Source: CAVSUB01 sp963816725
GTDB lineage: Bacteria; Acidobacteriota; Vicinamibacteria; Vicinamibacterales; 2-12-FULL-66-21
Length of the DNA stretch: 64,000 nucleotides
Assembly: GCA_963816725.1 (NCBI GenBank)
Contig: CAWFMC010000018.1
Coordinates: forward strand, 862,591 to 926,590
Direction: 5' to 3'
Shown: piece by piece, positions 53,811 through 62,315 of the stretch
How positions within the stretch are numbered: position 1 is the first letter of the stretch
Layout of the letters: the number at the start of each line of letters is the position of its first letter
Notes under the pieces: model-generated
The model's input: the letters and a program-made list of their open reading frames with translations, nothing else
Told to the model about the DNA's origin: nothing
Database searches by the model: none
Translations under genes and position numbers: made by a program

Positions 53811-56537
53811 ATGCCGCTGTCCGCTGGCGCGCGTCTCGGCCCCTACGAGATCGTCTCTGCACTCGGCGCGGGCGGTATGGGCGAGGTCTACCGTGCGCGT
53901 GACGCGAAGCTCAATCGTGACGTCGCGCTGAAGGTCCTTCCCGAGCTCTTCGCGCGCGATCCCGACCGGCTCGCGCGCTTCAAACGCGAGGCGCAGGTGC
54001 TCGCGTCGCTCAACCATCCGACGATCGCCGCGATCTACGGCTTTGAAGAATCGAACGGGGTCCAGGCGCTCGTGCTGGAGCTGGTCGAGGGGCCCACGCT
54101 CGCCGATCGCGTCGCGCAGGGGCCGATTCCCGTCGACGAGGCGCTGCCGATGGCCCGCCAGATCGCGGAAGCACTCGAAGCGGCACACGAGCAAGGGATC
54201 ATCCATCGCGATCTCAAGCCGGCGAATATCAAGGTGCGAGTGGACGGCGCCGTGAAGGTGCTGGATTTCGGTCTTGCGAAGGCCCTCGAGCCGGTCGAGG
54301 TCGCAGGCGGCGACATGACAGCGTCACCGACGATCACCAGTCCGGCGTTGACGCAGATGGGGATGATCCTTGGCACCGCTGCGTACCTGAGTCCCGAGCA
54401 GGTGAAAGGACGGCCGGCTGACAAGCGCAGCGACGTGTGGGCGTTCGGTGCGGTCCTCTACGAAATGTTGTCTGGTCAGCGCGCGTTTAAAGGCGAGGAC
54501 ATCTCGGACACGCTCGCGGCGGTGCTGCGTCAGAGCATCGACTTGACGGGACTCCCCCCGTCGACGCCGCCCGCGGTACGGCGTCTCGTGTCGCGGTGTC
54601 TCGAGCGGGACGTCAGGCGGCGCCTCCGCGACATCGGCGAAGCGCGGATCGCCCTTGAGGATCCCGCGCGGCTCACGACGGAAGGCGTGGAAGGCATGGC
54701 CGTCCTCCCGCCGCCGCGACCCCTGTGGCGACGCGCGATTCCAGTTGTGCTCTCCGCGATTGTCGCCGCCACACTCACCGGGACCGCCGTCTGGTACGTC
54801 AGCCACCAATCTGTGCCGCAGCTCCAGGTCACGCGATTTCTGTTCCCGTTGCCGGACGGTCAATCGTTCGTCGGAGCGACGCCTCGTCCGGTGATCGCTC
54901 TCTCGCCAGACGGCACGCAGCTGGTGTACGCGGCGAACACGCAGCTCTTTCTGCGGTCGATGTCGCGGCTGGACGTGCACGCGATTCCAAGCACCGAACA
55001 GGATCAGGGGGTGTCCGATCCGGTCTTTTCGCCGGACGGCCGGTCGATTCTCTACTACGCGTCCGAAGATCACACCATCAAGAGAATTGCAGTCACGGGC
55101 GGTGTGTCTCAAACGATTTGCCGCGCCGATGCCCCGTACGGCATCAGCTGGGGACCGGACGGCATTGTCTTCGGGCAGGGCAGGAAGGGCATCATGCGAG
55201 TCTCACCGGATGGTGGCACGCCGACGGTTCTCGTGCGAGGCAAGGACGGAGAAGAGGCATCTGGCCCCCAGCTCCTTCCTGGCGGGCAGCACGTGCTGTT
55301 TACGGTTGCAACCGGTAACGACCCTGATAGATGGGACAAAGCACGAATCGTCGTCCAGCCGGTCACGTCCGGAGATCCCACGACCCTCATCGAAGGTGGA
55401 AGCGACGGCCGTTATGTCCCGACGGGTCACCTGGTGTATGCCGTTGAGGGCACGTTGTTCGCCGTTGCGTTCGACCTGCAGCGGCTGAAGGTAACGGGCG
55501 CCATCTCGCCCGTCGTCGAAAACGTTCGGTGGTCCGGAGGACGAACCACCGGCGCATCCCACTTCAGCATTTCCAATACCGGCTCCCTCGTTTACATTCC
55601 GGGATTCGCAGTTTCCCGCCAACAGGATATCGTCCTGACGGATCGGCAGGGTGGGGTGGAGCGACTGAAACTCCCGTCTGGTCGGTACGCGTTTCCCCGC
55701 GTGTCTCCGGATGGCACGCGCATCGCTTTCGGGACCGATGACGGCCAGGAGGCGAACATCTACACCTACGACCTCTCCGGCGCGACCACGATGCAACGCC
55801 TCACGTTCGGAGGTAACAACCGTTTTCCAGCTTGGTCCTCGGACAGTAAGCACGTTGCGTTTCAGTCCGATCGCGAGGGTGACCTGGCCGTCTGGCAGGC
55901 CGCCCTCGGAGGCACCACCGAACGCCTCACGAAGCCCGAACAGGGCGAATCACATGCGCCCGAATCGTGGCATCCGAAAGGCGACCTCCTTCTGTTCAGC
56001 ATCACGAAAGGGTCGGACGTGTCGTTATGGACCTTCTCGCTGCAGGACAGGAAGGCGAGGCCATTCGGCGACGTTCACTCGTTCTATCCAACCGGGGCAC
56101 GGTTCTCGCCCGACGGACGATGGGTCGCCTACACGAGCAGGGAACCGGGCGAGAAGATGACGATCTACGTCCAGCCATTCCCAGCCACGGGAAACAAGTT
56201 TCCGCTCTTCGTCAAAGGGTCCAGCCCCACCCCGCACAAAGTCGCCTGGTCACCAGATGGCAAGGAACTGTTCTACGTTCCGAGACTTGGTGAATTCGAG
56301 GCCGTCTCCATCACGACGCAGCCGACGTTCGCCTTCGGCAATGCCGTGCGCGTGCCGAGGCCATTCCAACCAGGGGGACCCAACATGCGAACGTGGTACG
56401 ACGTCACGCCAAGCGGCAAGTTCCTGGGGCTTATCCCACCGGGACAAGCGGATGCGCTCACGCGCGCGAACGCCGAAATCCAGGTCGTGCTCAATTGGTT
56501 CGAAGACCTCAGAGCGCGCGTGCCTCCTCCGAAATAG
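53811..56537 (+). CDS. Ser/Thr protein kinase with extracytoplasmic WD40/PD40 beta-propeller
   Basis: 908 residues. The kinase domain (~8-275) has LGAGGMGEVYRARD, VALKVLPELF (Lys), HRDLKPANIKV, VLDFGLAKALE, MILGTAAYLSPEQVKGRPAD and a full C-lobe ending RCLERDVRRRLRDIGEARIA. The span is at ~307-331 (IPVVLSAIVAATLTGTAVWY). Outside, residues ~345-900 form PD40/TolB blades: ALSPDGTQLVYAANTQLFLR, DPVFSPDGRSILYYASEDHT, RFSPDGRWVAYTSREPGEKM, VAWSPDGKELFYVPRLGEFE. This is the classic acidobacterial transmembrane receptor kinase; the propeller likely binds an envelope ligand. The ATG at 53811 precedes GARLGPYEI; the open frame from 53658 is not conserved. Confidence 0.93.
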   Translation: MPLSAGARLGPYEIVSALGAGGMGEVYRARDAKLNRDVALKVLPELFARDPDRLARFKREAQVLASLNHPTIAAIYGFEESNGVQALVLELVEGPTLADRVAQGPIPVDEALPMARQIAEALEAAHEQGIIHRDLKPANIKVRVDGAVKVLDFGLAKALEPVEVAGGDMTASPTITSPALTQMGMILGTAAYLSPEQVKGRPADKRSDVWAFGAVLYEMLSGQRAFKGEDISDTLAAVLRQSIDLTGLPPSTPPAVRRLVSRCLERDVRRRLRDIGEARIALEDPARLTTEGVEGMAVLPPPRPLWRRAIPVVLSAIVAATLTGTAVWYVSHQSVPQLQVTRFLFPLPDGQSFVGATPRPVIALSPDGTQLVYAANTQLFLRSMSRLDVHAIPSTEQDQGVSDPVFSPDGRSILYYASEDHTIKRIAVTGGVSQTICRADAPYGISWGPDGIVFGQGRKGIMRVSPDGGTPTVLVRGKDGEEASGPQLLPGGQHVLFTVATGNDPDRWDKARIVVQPVTSGDPTTLIEGGSDGRYVPTGHLVYAVEGTLFAVAFDLQRLKVTGAISPVVENVRWSGGRTTGASHFSISNTGSLVYIPGFAVSRQQDIVLTDRQGGVERLKLPSGRYAFPRVSPDGTRIAFGTDDGQEANIYTYDLSGATTMQRLTFGGNNRFPAWSSDSKHVAFQSDREGDLAVWQAALGGTTERLTKPEQGESHAPESWHPKGDLLLFSITKGSDVSLWTFSLQDRKARPFGDVHSFYPTGARFSPDGRWVAYTSREPGEKMTIYVQPFPATGNKFPLFVKGSSPTPHKVAWSPDGKELFYVPRLGEFEAVSITTQPTFAFGNAVRVPRPFQPGGPNMRTWYDVTPSGKFLGLIPPGQADALTRANAEIQVVLNWFEDLRARVPPPK

Positions 56538-56585
56538 GATGGCGTCTAAGGGCGAACTATGCCCTTAAGAGTTCTGGGGTGCATT

Positions 56586-57137
56586 GTGCGGAAGCGGATG
56601 TTGACGCTGGTCCTGTTCGTTGCCTTCGCGACCCTGATGGCTGGTCAATCAGCGCCGTCGATTCAAGGCGTCTGGCGAGCGGTCGAAGTTTCTATTCCCG
56701 CTTCGTCGGCTCCCGCGGCTGGCGTCGACAATCGCGCCGCCGCGCGACAAGACCCATTCGGTGCGTTCTCCGAAGGCACTCACACCGCTCTCCAACCGGA
56801 ACTCATGATCTTCACTGGAAAGCATTACAGTCGGACCACCGACACCGCAGCCCAGCCTCGTCCGACGACCGGTTACAAAATCCCCGGCAAACCGACGTTG
56901 GAAGAGTTACAAGCGGCATGGGGTCCGTTTGTTGCCAATGCCGGTTCGTATGATGTCTCAGGGACCACGCTGATGCTCCACGCCATCGTGGCCAAGAACC
57001 CCAGAGCTCAAGCGAATGGAAACTTCACCCGGCTCAACATCAGGCTTGAGGGGAACACCTTGTGGTTGACGCCGATAGAGACCGAGGCGGGCAAAATAGG
57101 CGCGCCGGTGACGTCCAAGTACGTTCGGATTGAATAG
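56586..57137 (+). CDS. Secreted hypothetical protein, lipocalin-like
   Basis: 183 residues. The basic leader with RKRMLTLVLFVAFATLMAGQ is a signal peptide. The mature part starts SIQGVWRAVEVSIP, then LMIFTGKHYSRTTDTAAQPR, GSYDVSGTTLMLHAIVAKN and NIRLEGNTLWLTPIETEAGK. The 'GxWR..E' opening with alternating strands ('FTGKHYS', 'SYDVSGTTL') resembles bacterial lipocalin-like/DUF domains. Chosen GTG at 56586 gives a positively charged leader; ATG at 56598 also works. It follows the kinase by 48 bases on the same strand and may be co-transcribed, but nothing ties it functionally. Confidence 0.7.
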   Translation: MRKRMLTLVLFVAFATLMAGQSAPSIQGVWRAVEVSIPASSAPAAGVDNRAAARQDPFGAFSEGTHTALQPELMIFTGKHYSRTTDTAAQPRPTTGYKIPGKPTLEELQAAWGPFVANAGSYDVSGTTLMLHAIVAKNPRAQANGNFTRLNIRLEGNTLWLTPIETEAGKIGAPVTSKYVRIE

Positions 57138-57510
57138 CGAGCGCGCGATAGTAATGCCGTGTCCGAGGTTCGCTCACCAGCGCGAACTGGTAGGTGCGAT
57201 GAAAGCGAGCCGGATCGCCGGGTCACAGCGCTGCGACCTAACAATGTGGAGACGAGATGAAGTCAATTACCGCGTGGCCGCGCTTCTGTTGCTGTTGACT
57301 GGATCGGATGCGGCGGTCCATACATAGGAGCCGACTGCAACCACCGGTATTTCCGGCTTCAGGGTCGTTCTTCTCGGACGAGGAGTGGTCCGAGCTTCGA
57401 CGCGCAACGTTTAGCGTCCAACGCCGGTTTTCGAGTGATAACGGTTCCTGCGCACGCGGCGAATGTCGTGGCTGTCGTTGAGCAGGCGCCGACTGTGGTC
57501 GCGGTCGAAC
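57138..57510. other. Intergenic region, no gene seen
   Basis: About 370 bases between convergent genes; short open frames only. No clear terminator hairpin found. Confidence 0.4.
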
Positions 57511-58680
57511 TCAGTGATGCGAACGAGGCCCAGACGTGGGAGCGTGCCTCTCGGTGGGCAACGGGACGCCGCGCATGTCCGCCACGATGCGCCGCAAGGC
57601 GCGCTCGGTGACGCTGGCCGGGGTCAAGCGCACCGCCCAGTCGCGGAACCAGCGGCCCACCGGCGAGGTCATCTGCGCCAGGCGCCCGAAAGCGAACGAC
57701 CGGTCGAGAATCCACTTGGCCCGAGGGCGGCGCAGCCTCTCGTAGTCGGCGAGCGCCTCCGCCAACGGGCGGGGTCTGTGGAGCACGTTCGCGAGGCAGC
57801 ACGCGTCTTCGATGGCGAGCCCAGCGCCTTGGCCCATATTCGGCGTGACCGCGTGGGCGGCGTCGCCGAGCAACACCACCCCGGGACCGTAGAACTGCGG
57901 GGCGAGCCCGTCCTCGAGATCGTCGTGCAGCAGGGCGCCGAGGTTTTTCACCGCGGCGATCGCTTCGGCGCCAGGGCTGCCGAAGGCGCTCCAGTGCTGA
58001 CGAAAGTGGTCCAGCGTCGCCCAGGGCGCCGGCGCCCGAGGTGGCGCGTTCATCGCGAGGAAGGCGTAGGTCTTGACCTGACCGATGGGCACCACGCCCA
58101 CGCGCTTGCCGGGCCCCCACATCTCGAAAGCCTCGTCCGTCCATTGCGCGTCCAGCACGAAGCGAAAGCAGGTGACGCCGCTGTACCTCGTCACGAAGCC
58201 GGGATACAGCGCCTGCCGCAGCTGCGACCGGATCCCGTCGGCGCCGATCAGCAGATCGCAAGTGAGCGGCACGCCATCCACTACCAGCTCCGGACGGTCA
58301 CCGAACGCGAGCCGCTCGATGGTTGCCCCGAGCCGGAGCTCGCCGTTGAAGTGGGCGCGGAGCACTTCGTGCAAGCGGCTGCGATGAAGCGCGACACCGG
58401 GCTCTGGCAGGCTGCTCACGCGGTAACTCGAACGCCCGAGCACCTCGCCGCGGGCGTTGGTGATGTTCATACCCGCCACTTCCTTGCCCACGGACCTCAG
58501 ATCGGAGGTGAGCCCGAGGAGGCGCACCGCGGTCATCACGTTGGGGCCGAGCACGACGCCCGCGCCTTCCTCTTTGAACTCGGCGCGCTTTTCCACGATC
58601 GTCACCTCGTGGCCCGCGCGGGTGAGCGCGATGCCCGAGGCGAGGCCCCCAATTCCTGCTCCGACGATGACGACCTTCAT
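57511..58680 (-). CDS. FAD-dependent monooxygenase (salicylate-hydroxylase/UbiH-like)
   Basis: 389 residues. The ADP-binding Rossmann motif is MKVVIVGAGIGGLASGIALT (GAGIGG) with the ribose-binding Glu in VTIVEK. The middle FAD motif is TCDLLIGADGIRSQLRQAL (the DG motif), and the C-terminal flavin motif is VVLLGDAAHAVTPNMGQGAG (GD-AH-P). SRLHEVLRAHFNGELRL and the 'RPRPLAEALADYERLRRPRA' end are typical of group A aromatic hydroxylases and related zeaxanthin-epoxidase-like enzymes. Uses NAD(P)H and O2; aromatic substrate unknown. The ATG at 58680 starts right at the Rossmann strand. It is the last intact gene of segment 3. Confidence 0.9.
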   Translation of the reverse strand: MKVVIVGAGIGGLASGIALTRAGHEVTIVEKRAEFKEEGAGVVLGPNVMTAVRLLGLTSDLRSVGKEVAGMNITNARGEVLGRSSYRVSSLPEPGVALHRSRLHEVLRAHFNGELRLGATIERLAFGDRPELVVDGVPLTCDLLIGADGIRSQLRQALYPGFVTRYSGVTCFRFVLDAQWTDEAFEMWGPGKRVGVVPIGQVKTYAFLAMNAPPRAPAPWATLDHFRQHWSAFGSPGAEAIAAVKNLGALLHDDLEDGLAPQFYGPGVVLLGDAAHAVTPNMGQGAGLAIEDACCLANVLHRPRPLAEALADYERLRRPRAKWILDRSFAFGRLAQMTSPVGRWFRDWAVRLTPASVTERALRRIVADMRGVPLPTERHAPTSGPRSHH

Positions 58681-58920
58681 GATATCCGCACTGTAGATCA
58701 ACCAGCCCCATCGACGGCCGGGCGAAGTGGCGAGAGGACGTTCAAGCCGGCTTTCCCCGATGATCAGGCGTTTCGTTGCGGGGACACGCTGACGCGCATC
58801 GATCTTGCGGAAAGTTTTTATTGGGCTGCGATGATGGGGATTTCGTGTGCGTCAGCGGCGCGGCAGCTGCGGCTCAGTCTCAAAACAGAGCCAAACGTCC
58901 GTAATCCCTGTCGCCCGACT

Positions 58921-59161
58921 GCCTCGCATTGACGCCGGTCCTCGCATCTAGCGTAGCCCTCGACGCGACGATCGAGCTATCGACAACCGGTGGATGTTTC
59001 GGTCAGTTGGAGACAGTTTGGAGGCGCCGAAGGGGTGAAACGCGTAAGTGCCGCGAAGAGAACGGGATAGTGGGCTGGGAGGCAGGGATTCGCGAGGGAC
59101 ACTCAACGAGCCTAAGTTGTTGTCCTAGAAAGAGATGTGGCTGGGAGGCAGGGATTCGAAC
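58921..59161. mobile_element. Element right end with integrase remnant and attachment site D
   Basis: Direct repeat of 37081-37327. On the plus strand the readable LDATIELSTTGGCFGQLETV is the tail of the same integrase family as at 36885, with everything upstream eroded. It contains the inner 20-base partial tRNA copy at 59073-59092 and the full copy at 59138-59161, which is the 3' end of the real tRNA gene. Marks the right border of segment 3. The spacer 58681-58920 left of it has no gene. Confidence 0.85.
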
Positions 59162-59211
59162 CCCGATATCCGCGTCCAGAGCGCGGAGTCCTACCGTTGA
59201 ACGACCTCCCA
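59138..59211 (-). tRNA. tRNA-Gln (anticodon CTG)
   Basis: Full cloverleaf with encoded CCA: acceptor TGGGAGG/CCTCCCA with discriminator G, D-arm GTTC-AACGGTA-GGAC, anticodon stem CCGCG/CGCGG with loop CTCTGGA (anticodon at 59179-59177), T-arm CGGGG-TTCGAAT-CCCTG. A U at position 1 is usual for tRNA-Gln. Its last 24 bases are the attachment core repeated at 14498, 22874 and 37304, so this is the target gene of the integrations. Confidence 0.95.
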
Positions 59212-59274
59212 GCAGGCAGGCGGAAACCACAAGTATAACGGGGTCGCCATCGAGCACGCAACCCGCGGCGCACC

Positions 59275-59895
59275 TCACGGCTCGTTGTCCAGGCTCCTCC
59301 ACAGGTACCAGCACGCCACCGACCGGTACGGCTGCCACTTCTCGCCCAGCTTGCGGATCCGATCCGGCGTCGGGCGCTTGCGCAACCGGTACTGGCGGTG
59401 GATGGCGTTGACAATCCCCAAGTCGCCGACCGGGAGGACGTCCGGCCGATGCAGCCGGAACATGAGGAACATCTCCGCCGACCACCGGCCGATGCCCTTG
59501 ATCTGCGTCAGCTGCGTGATGACCTCCTCATCGTCCAGCGAGTCGATCGATGCGAGATCGAGCTGATGCGCCTGCACGTGCTGCACGAGATCACGCAGAT
59601 AGCCGATCTTCTGACGGCTGTAGCCGACCGCGCGCAGCTGCTCGTCGCTCACCGCAGCGAAACCCTCGGGCGTCGGCGTGCCCTCGGACATCAGCTCGGT
59701 CAGGCGGCGATAGATGGTGGCCGCCGCCTTCGTCGACAGCTGCTGGTTGGTGATGGCCCGCACCAGGGCCGAGAAGTGGTCGCCGCGCTGCGCGGCGGCG
59801 AGGCCGCACGCCCCGTGCTGCGCGATCAGCTTCGCAATCACCGGGTCACCGCGCAGCAGCAGCCGGCGGGCTTTGGCGTAGTCGGCGGGCGTCAT
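59275..59895 (-). CDS. alkA: DNA-3-methyladenine glycosylase II (AlkA-like)
   Basis: 206 residues, the short HhH-GPD form. FSALVRAITNQQLSTKAAAT contains the conserved helix with Q-QLS; the helix-hairpin-helix is ITQLTQIKGIGRWSAEMFLM; the catalytic Asp is in RPDVLPVGDLGIVNAI. KWQPYRSVACWYLWRSLDNE is the standard end. It removes alkylated purines from DNA as the first step of base excision repair. The ATG at 59895 is chosen; the frame to 59988 has no conserved residues. The tRNA-Gln gene follows 63 bases on in the same direction. Gene symbol by family resemblance. Confidence 0.88.
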   Translation of the reverse strand: MTPADYAKARRLLLRGDPVIAKLIAQHGACGLAAAQRGDHFSALVRAITNQQLSTKAAATIYRRLTELMSEGTPTPEGFAAVSDEQLRAVGYSRQKIGYLRDLVQHVQAHQLDLASIDSLDDEEVITQLTQIKGIGRWSAEMFLMFRLHRPDVLPVGDLGIVNAIHRQYRLRKRPTPDRIRKLGEKWQPYRSVACWYLWRSLDNEP

Positions 59896-60050
59896 GGTGC
59901 GGATGATATCCGGGCGGCAGCGGAGGGCGCGACGACCGGTACTGACTACTGGAAGGACGGGGGAACACGCGCGGCGGGGGGCGACCACCCTGAGCGCCTG
60001 GCGGGAAGGCCCGGACGTCCGGGCCTCCCCGTCAAGCGTGACGAATCACG

Positions 60051-60323
60051 CTACTCGACCGGGCCGTGCGGCTGGTCGTCATCGCGCGATGGCCGTGGAT
60101 CGACCATGCCGCCCGGCCGCGAATCCTCGGATTCCGGCCCACCCGACTGCTCCCGGCGCCGGCGATGGCTGGCGATCCCACCCTTGCGGCCGGCGTCGCG
60201 AGCCTCCTCACTCGTCCACTCGTGTGCGGTCCCCTTCTGATGCGCTGCCTTGCCGCCCTTGCTGGCAATCTCGCGCTGTTTGCTTCTATCCATTGAAGCG
60301 AATCCGCGATCTTCCTTGGCCAC
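60051..60323 (-). CDS. KGG-repeat stress-response protein (YciG-like)
   Basis: 90 residues. The two KGG motifs are DRSKQREIASKGGKAAHQKG and SEEARDAGRKGGIASHRRRR, with the helper phrase 'GTAHEWTSEEAR' between them, as in YciG/ConA-10-like general stress proteins. The C-terminal tail is polar and disordered. The GTG at 60323 has GGGAGGGAGG upstream; a Met ten codons later is an alternative start. These proteins are small, soluble and induced by stress or motility regulators; the molecular role is not known. It lies upstream of alkA on the same strand (gap ~155 bases). Confidence 0.85.
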   Translation of the reverse strand: MAKEDRGFASMDRSKQREIASKGGKAAHQKGTAHEWTSEEARDAGRKGGIASHRRRREQSGGPESEDSRPGGMVDPRPSRDDDQPHGPVE

Positions 60324-60631
60324 GATGTGCCTCCCTCCCGTGTCCGGTGCCTCGGTTCCCCGACGAGGTCCACCGGTCGTCCTTACCTCGTGTGCTGCAA
60401 CACAGGTACCACGAACACATTGATTCGCTTGGAGATAGAGGCGCGGTCGGGATCGGGGCAGGTTGGGACGAAGTGGCGTCACAGTTGTACCGAAGAGGTG
60501 CCTTCTGTCAGGTCGACAGTGAAGCGCAGTCGGATTTTTGGGCAGACGCCTACCCATTCATGAGCTCTGATGTGCAGCCCAGCCGAACGCTCATCAATAC
60601 AGGTGCGTAAATTTGGGAGTATCGTCTGGAG
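60324..60631. other. Intergenic region, no gene seen
   Basis: About 300 bases between gltX and the KGG gene; no supported frame and no obvious hairpin terminator. Confidence 0.4.
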
Positions 60632-62087
60632 TCAGTCGGTGGCGAGGATCACTGCACTCGCGAGCCGCCGCTGCGTGCGTTCGCGACCGAGTAGCTCCAG
60701 AACTTCGAACAGTCCCGGGCTGGCCGTTCGGCCCGTCACCGCCACGCGCGTCATGTGGATCGGAAGCGCAGGCTTGAGACCGCGTTCGGCCGCCAGCCCG
60801 CGCAGCGCCGCCTCGATCGCCTCGCGTGAGAACACCGGCAGCCCCTGAAGCCGTTCCTGCACCGCCGACAGCAGCTCCCGGCTGCCCGCCGCGTGCAGGT
60901 ACTTCGCGACGGCGGCCGGATCGTAGTCGACCTCCTCCACCAAAAAGAGCCGTCCATCGGTCACGAACTGGCCCAGGGTCCTGGCGCGCGGCTTCAGCAG
61001 CTCGATCACCTGCTCCAGCCACGGCCGATCAGCCCCGGCGAGCCGATCGCTCCATAACCCCGCGGCCCGGAGCAGCGGCTCGATCCGCGTGGCCAGCTCT
61101 CCGGCGCTGAGGCGCATGATGTGCTGCTGGTTGAACCAATCGAGCTTCTCGGGATTGAACACGGCGTTGCCGCCGCTGATGCCGTCCAGCCCGAAACGCG
61201 TCACCAGCTCGTCGCGCGAGAACAGTTCCTGGTCGGTGCCCGGCGACCACCCGAGGAGCGCGAGAAAGTTGACCATCGCCTCAGGCACGTAGCCCAGCTC
61301 CGGATAGGCCATCACCGAGGTCGCGCCGTGCCGCTTGCTCAGGCGCTTCTTGTCGGTGCCGAGGATCAGCGGCACGTGCGCGAACGCCGGCATCGCGGCC
61401 CCGAACGCCTCGAACAGCAGCACGTGCTTCGGCGTGTTGGAGACGTGATCGTCGCCGCGGATCACGTGCGTGATGGCCATGTCGATGTCGTCGCACACGA
61501 CCGAGAGGTGATACGTCGGCTGGCCGTCCGAGCGGACGATGACGAAGTCCTCGATGTGCGCGTTGTCGAACGCGATCGGCCCGTGGACCTGATCGACGAA
61601 GGACGTGCGGCCGGCCGGGACCTTGAACCGGACCGCCCGAGGCACGCCGTCCGCTTCGCGCTGGCCGAATCTCTTCAGGGCTCAGCGCGCAGCAGGTCCG
61701 ATCGTAAATCCACCCGCCCCCCGCCGCTTCGGCCGCAGCGCGCTTCGCCTGCAGCTCCTCGCTCGAGCAATAGCAATAATAGGCGCGTCCCTCACCGGCC
61801 AGCCGCTCTGCACGGGCGCGATGCCCCTCGAGCCGAGCCGACTGGAAGTACGGCGCGTGCGGGCCGCCGACGTCAGGCCCTTCGTCCCAATCGAGCCCCA
61901 GCCAGCGCAGACCGTCGACGATCCCCGCCACCATCTCCCACGAGGACCGCTCGGTGTCCGTGTCCTCGATCCGCAGCACGAACGTGCCGCCTTGCCGCCG
62001 CGCGAACAGCCAGTTGAACAACGCCGTGCGGGCCCCGCCGACGTGCAGGTAGCCGGTGGGTGAGGGTGCGAAGCGGACGCGGACCAT
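60632..62087 (-). CDS. gltX: Glutamyl-tRNA synthetase, one frameshift
   Basis: About 485 residues. The N-terminal frame (start 62087) has VRFAPSPTGYLHVGGARTAL with the HIGH-type signature (HVGG) and LRIEDTDTERSSWEMVAGIV. It runs to YDRTCCALSPE, where a shift near 61675 moves into the frame RFGQREADGVPRAVRFKVPA, with IAFDNAHIEDFVIVRSDGQP, YHLSVVCDDIDMAITHVIRG and GTDKKRLSKRHGATSV (KMSKS-type loop). It continues to the anticodon-binding end. Ligates Glu to tRNA-Glu, and often to tRNA-Gln in bacteria without GlnRS. All motifs are intact apart from the shift, which in an essential gene is most likely a sequence error. A shared gltX/tRNA-Gln neighbourhood is coincidental. Confidence 0.9.
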
Positions 62088-62104
62088 GGGGTGATCTTAC
62101 CGGG

Positions 62105-62315
62105 ACTGGGGACCCGGGACCCGGGACCCGGCGCTCCGAGGTCGCGACATCGGCCGGATCACAGGCATCGGCGGCACGCCATCCGATGGTAACGGCAGGA
62201 ACATGGCAACACGAGCGCTTCGTATCTGCCAGACCCGGAAAGAGCGAGCACCGAGCGCCCAGCGCCGAGTCACAAATCCCCGAGTGCCTGGTCCCGGATC
62301 CCGGGTCCCGAGTCC
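62105..62315. repeat. GGGACCC-rich inverted repeat region
   Basis: At 62108-62131 the unit GGGACCC is repeated three times head to tail; at 62291-62317 a complementary block (GTCCCGGATCCCGGGTCCCG) faces it, so the two can pair over ~20 bases with ~160 bases between. Low-complexity GC-rich spacers like this are common between genes in such genomes. No gene between. Confidence 0.6.

Noticed and set aside
61660..61690. Programmed frameshift in gltX
   Set aside because: No slippery heptamer or downstream structure is visible, and gltX is not known to use frameshifting; a sequence error is more likely.
62105..62315. Origin or integration site at the GGGACCC inverted repeats
   Set aside because: No DnaA-box-like sites, no tRNA, no recombinase nearby; looks like GC-rich spacer repeats.
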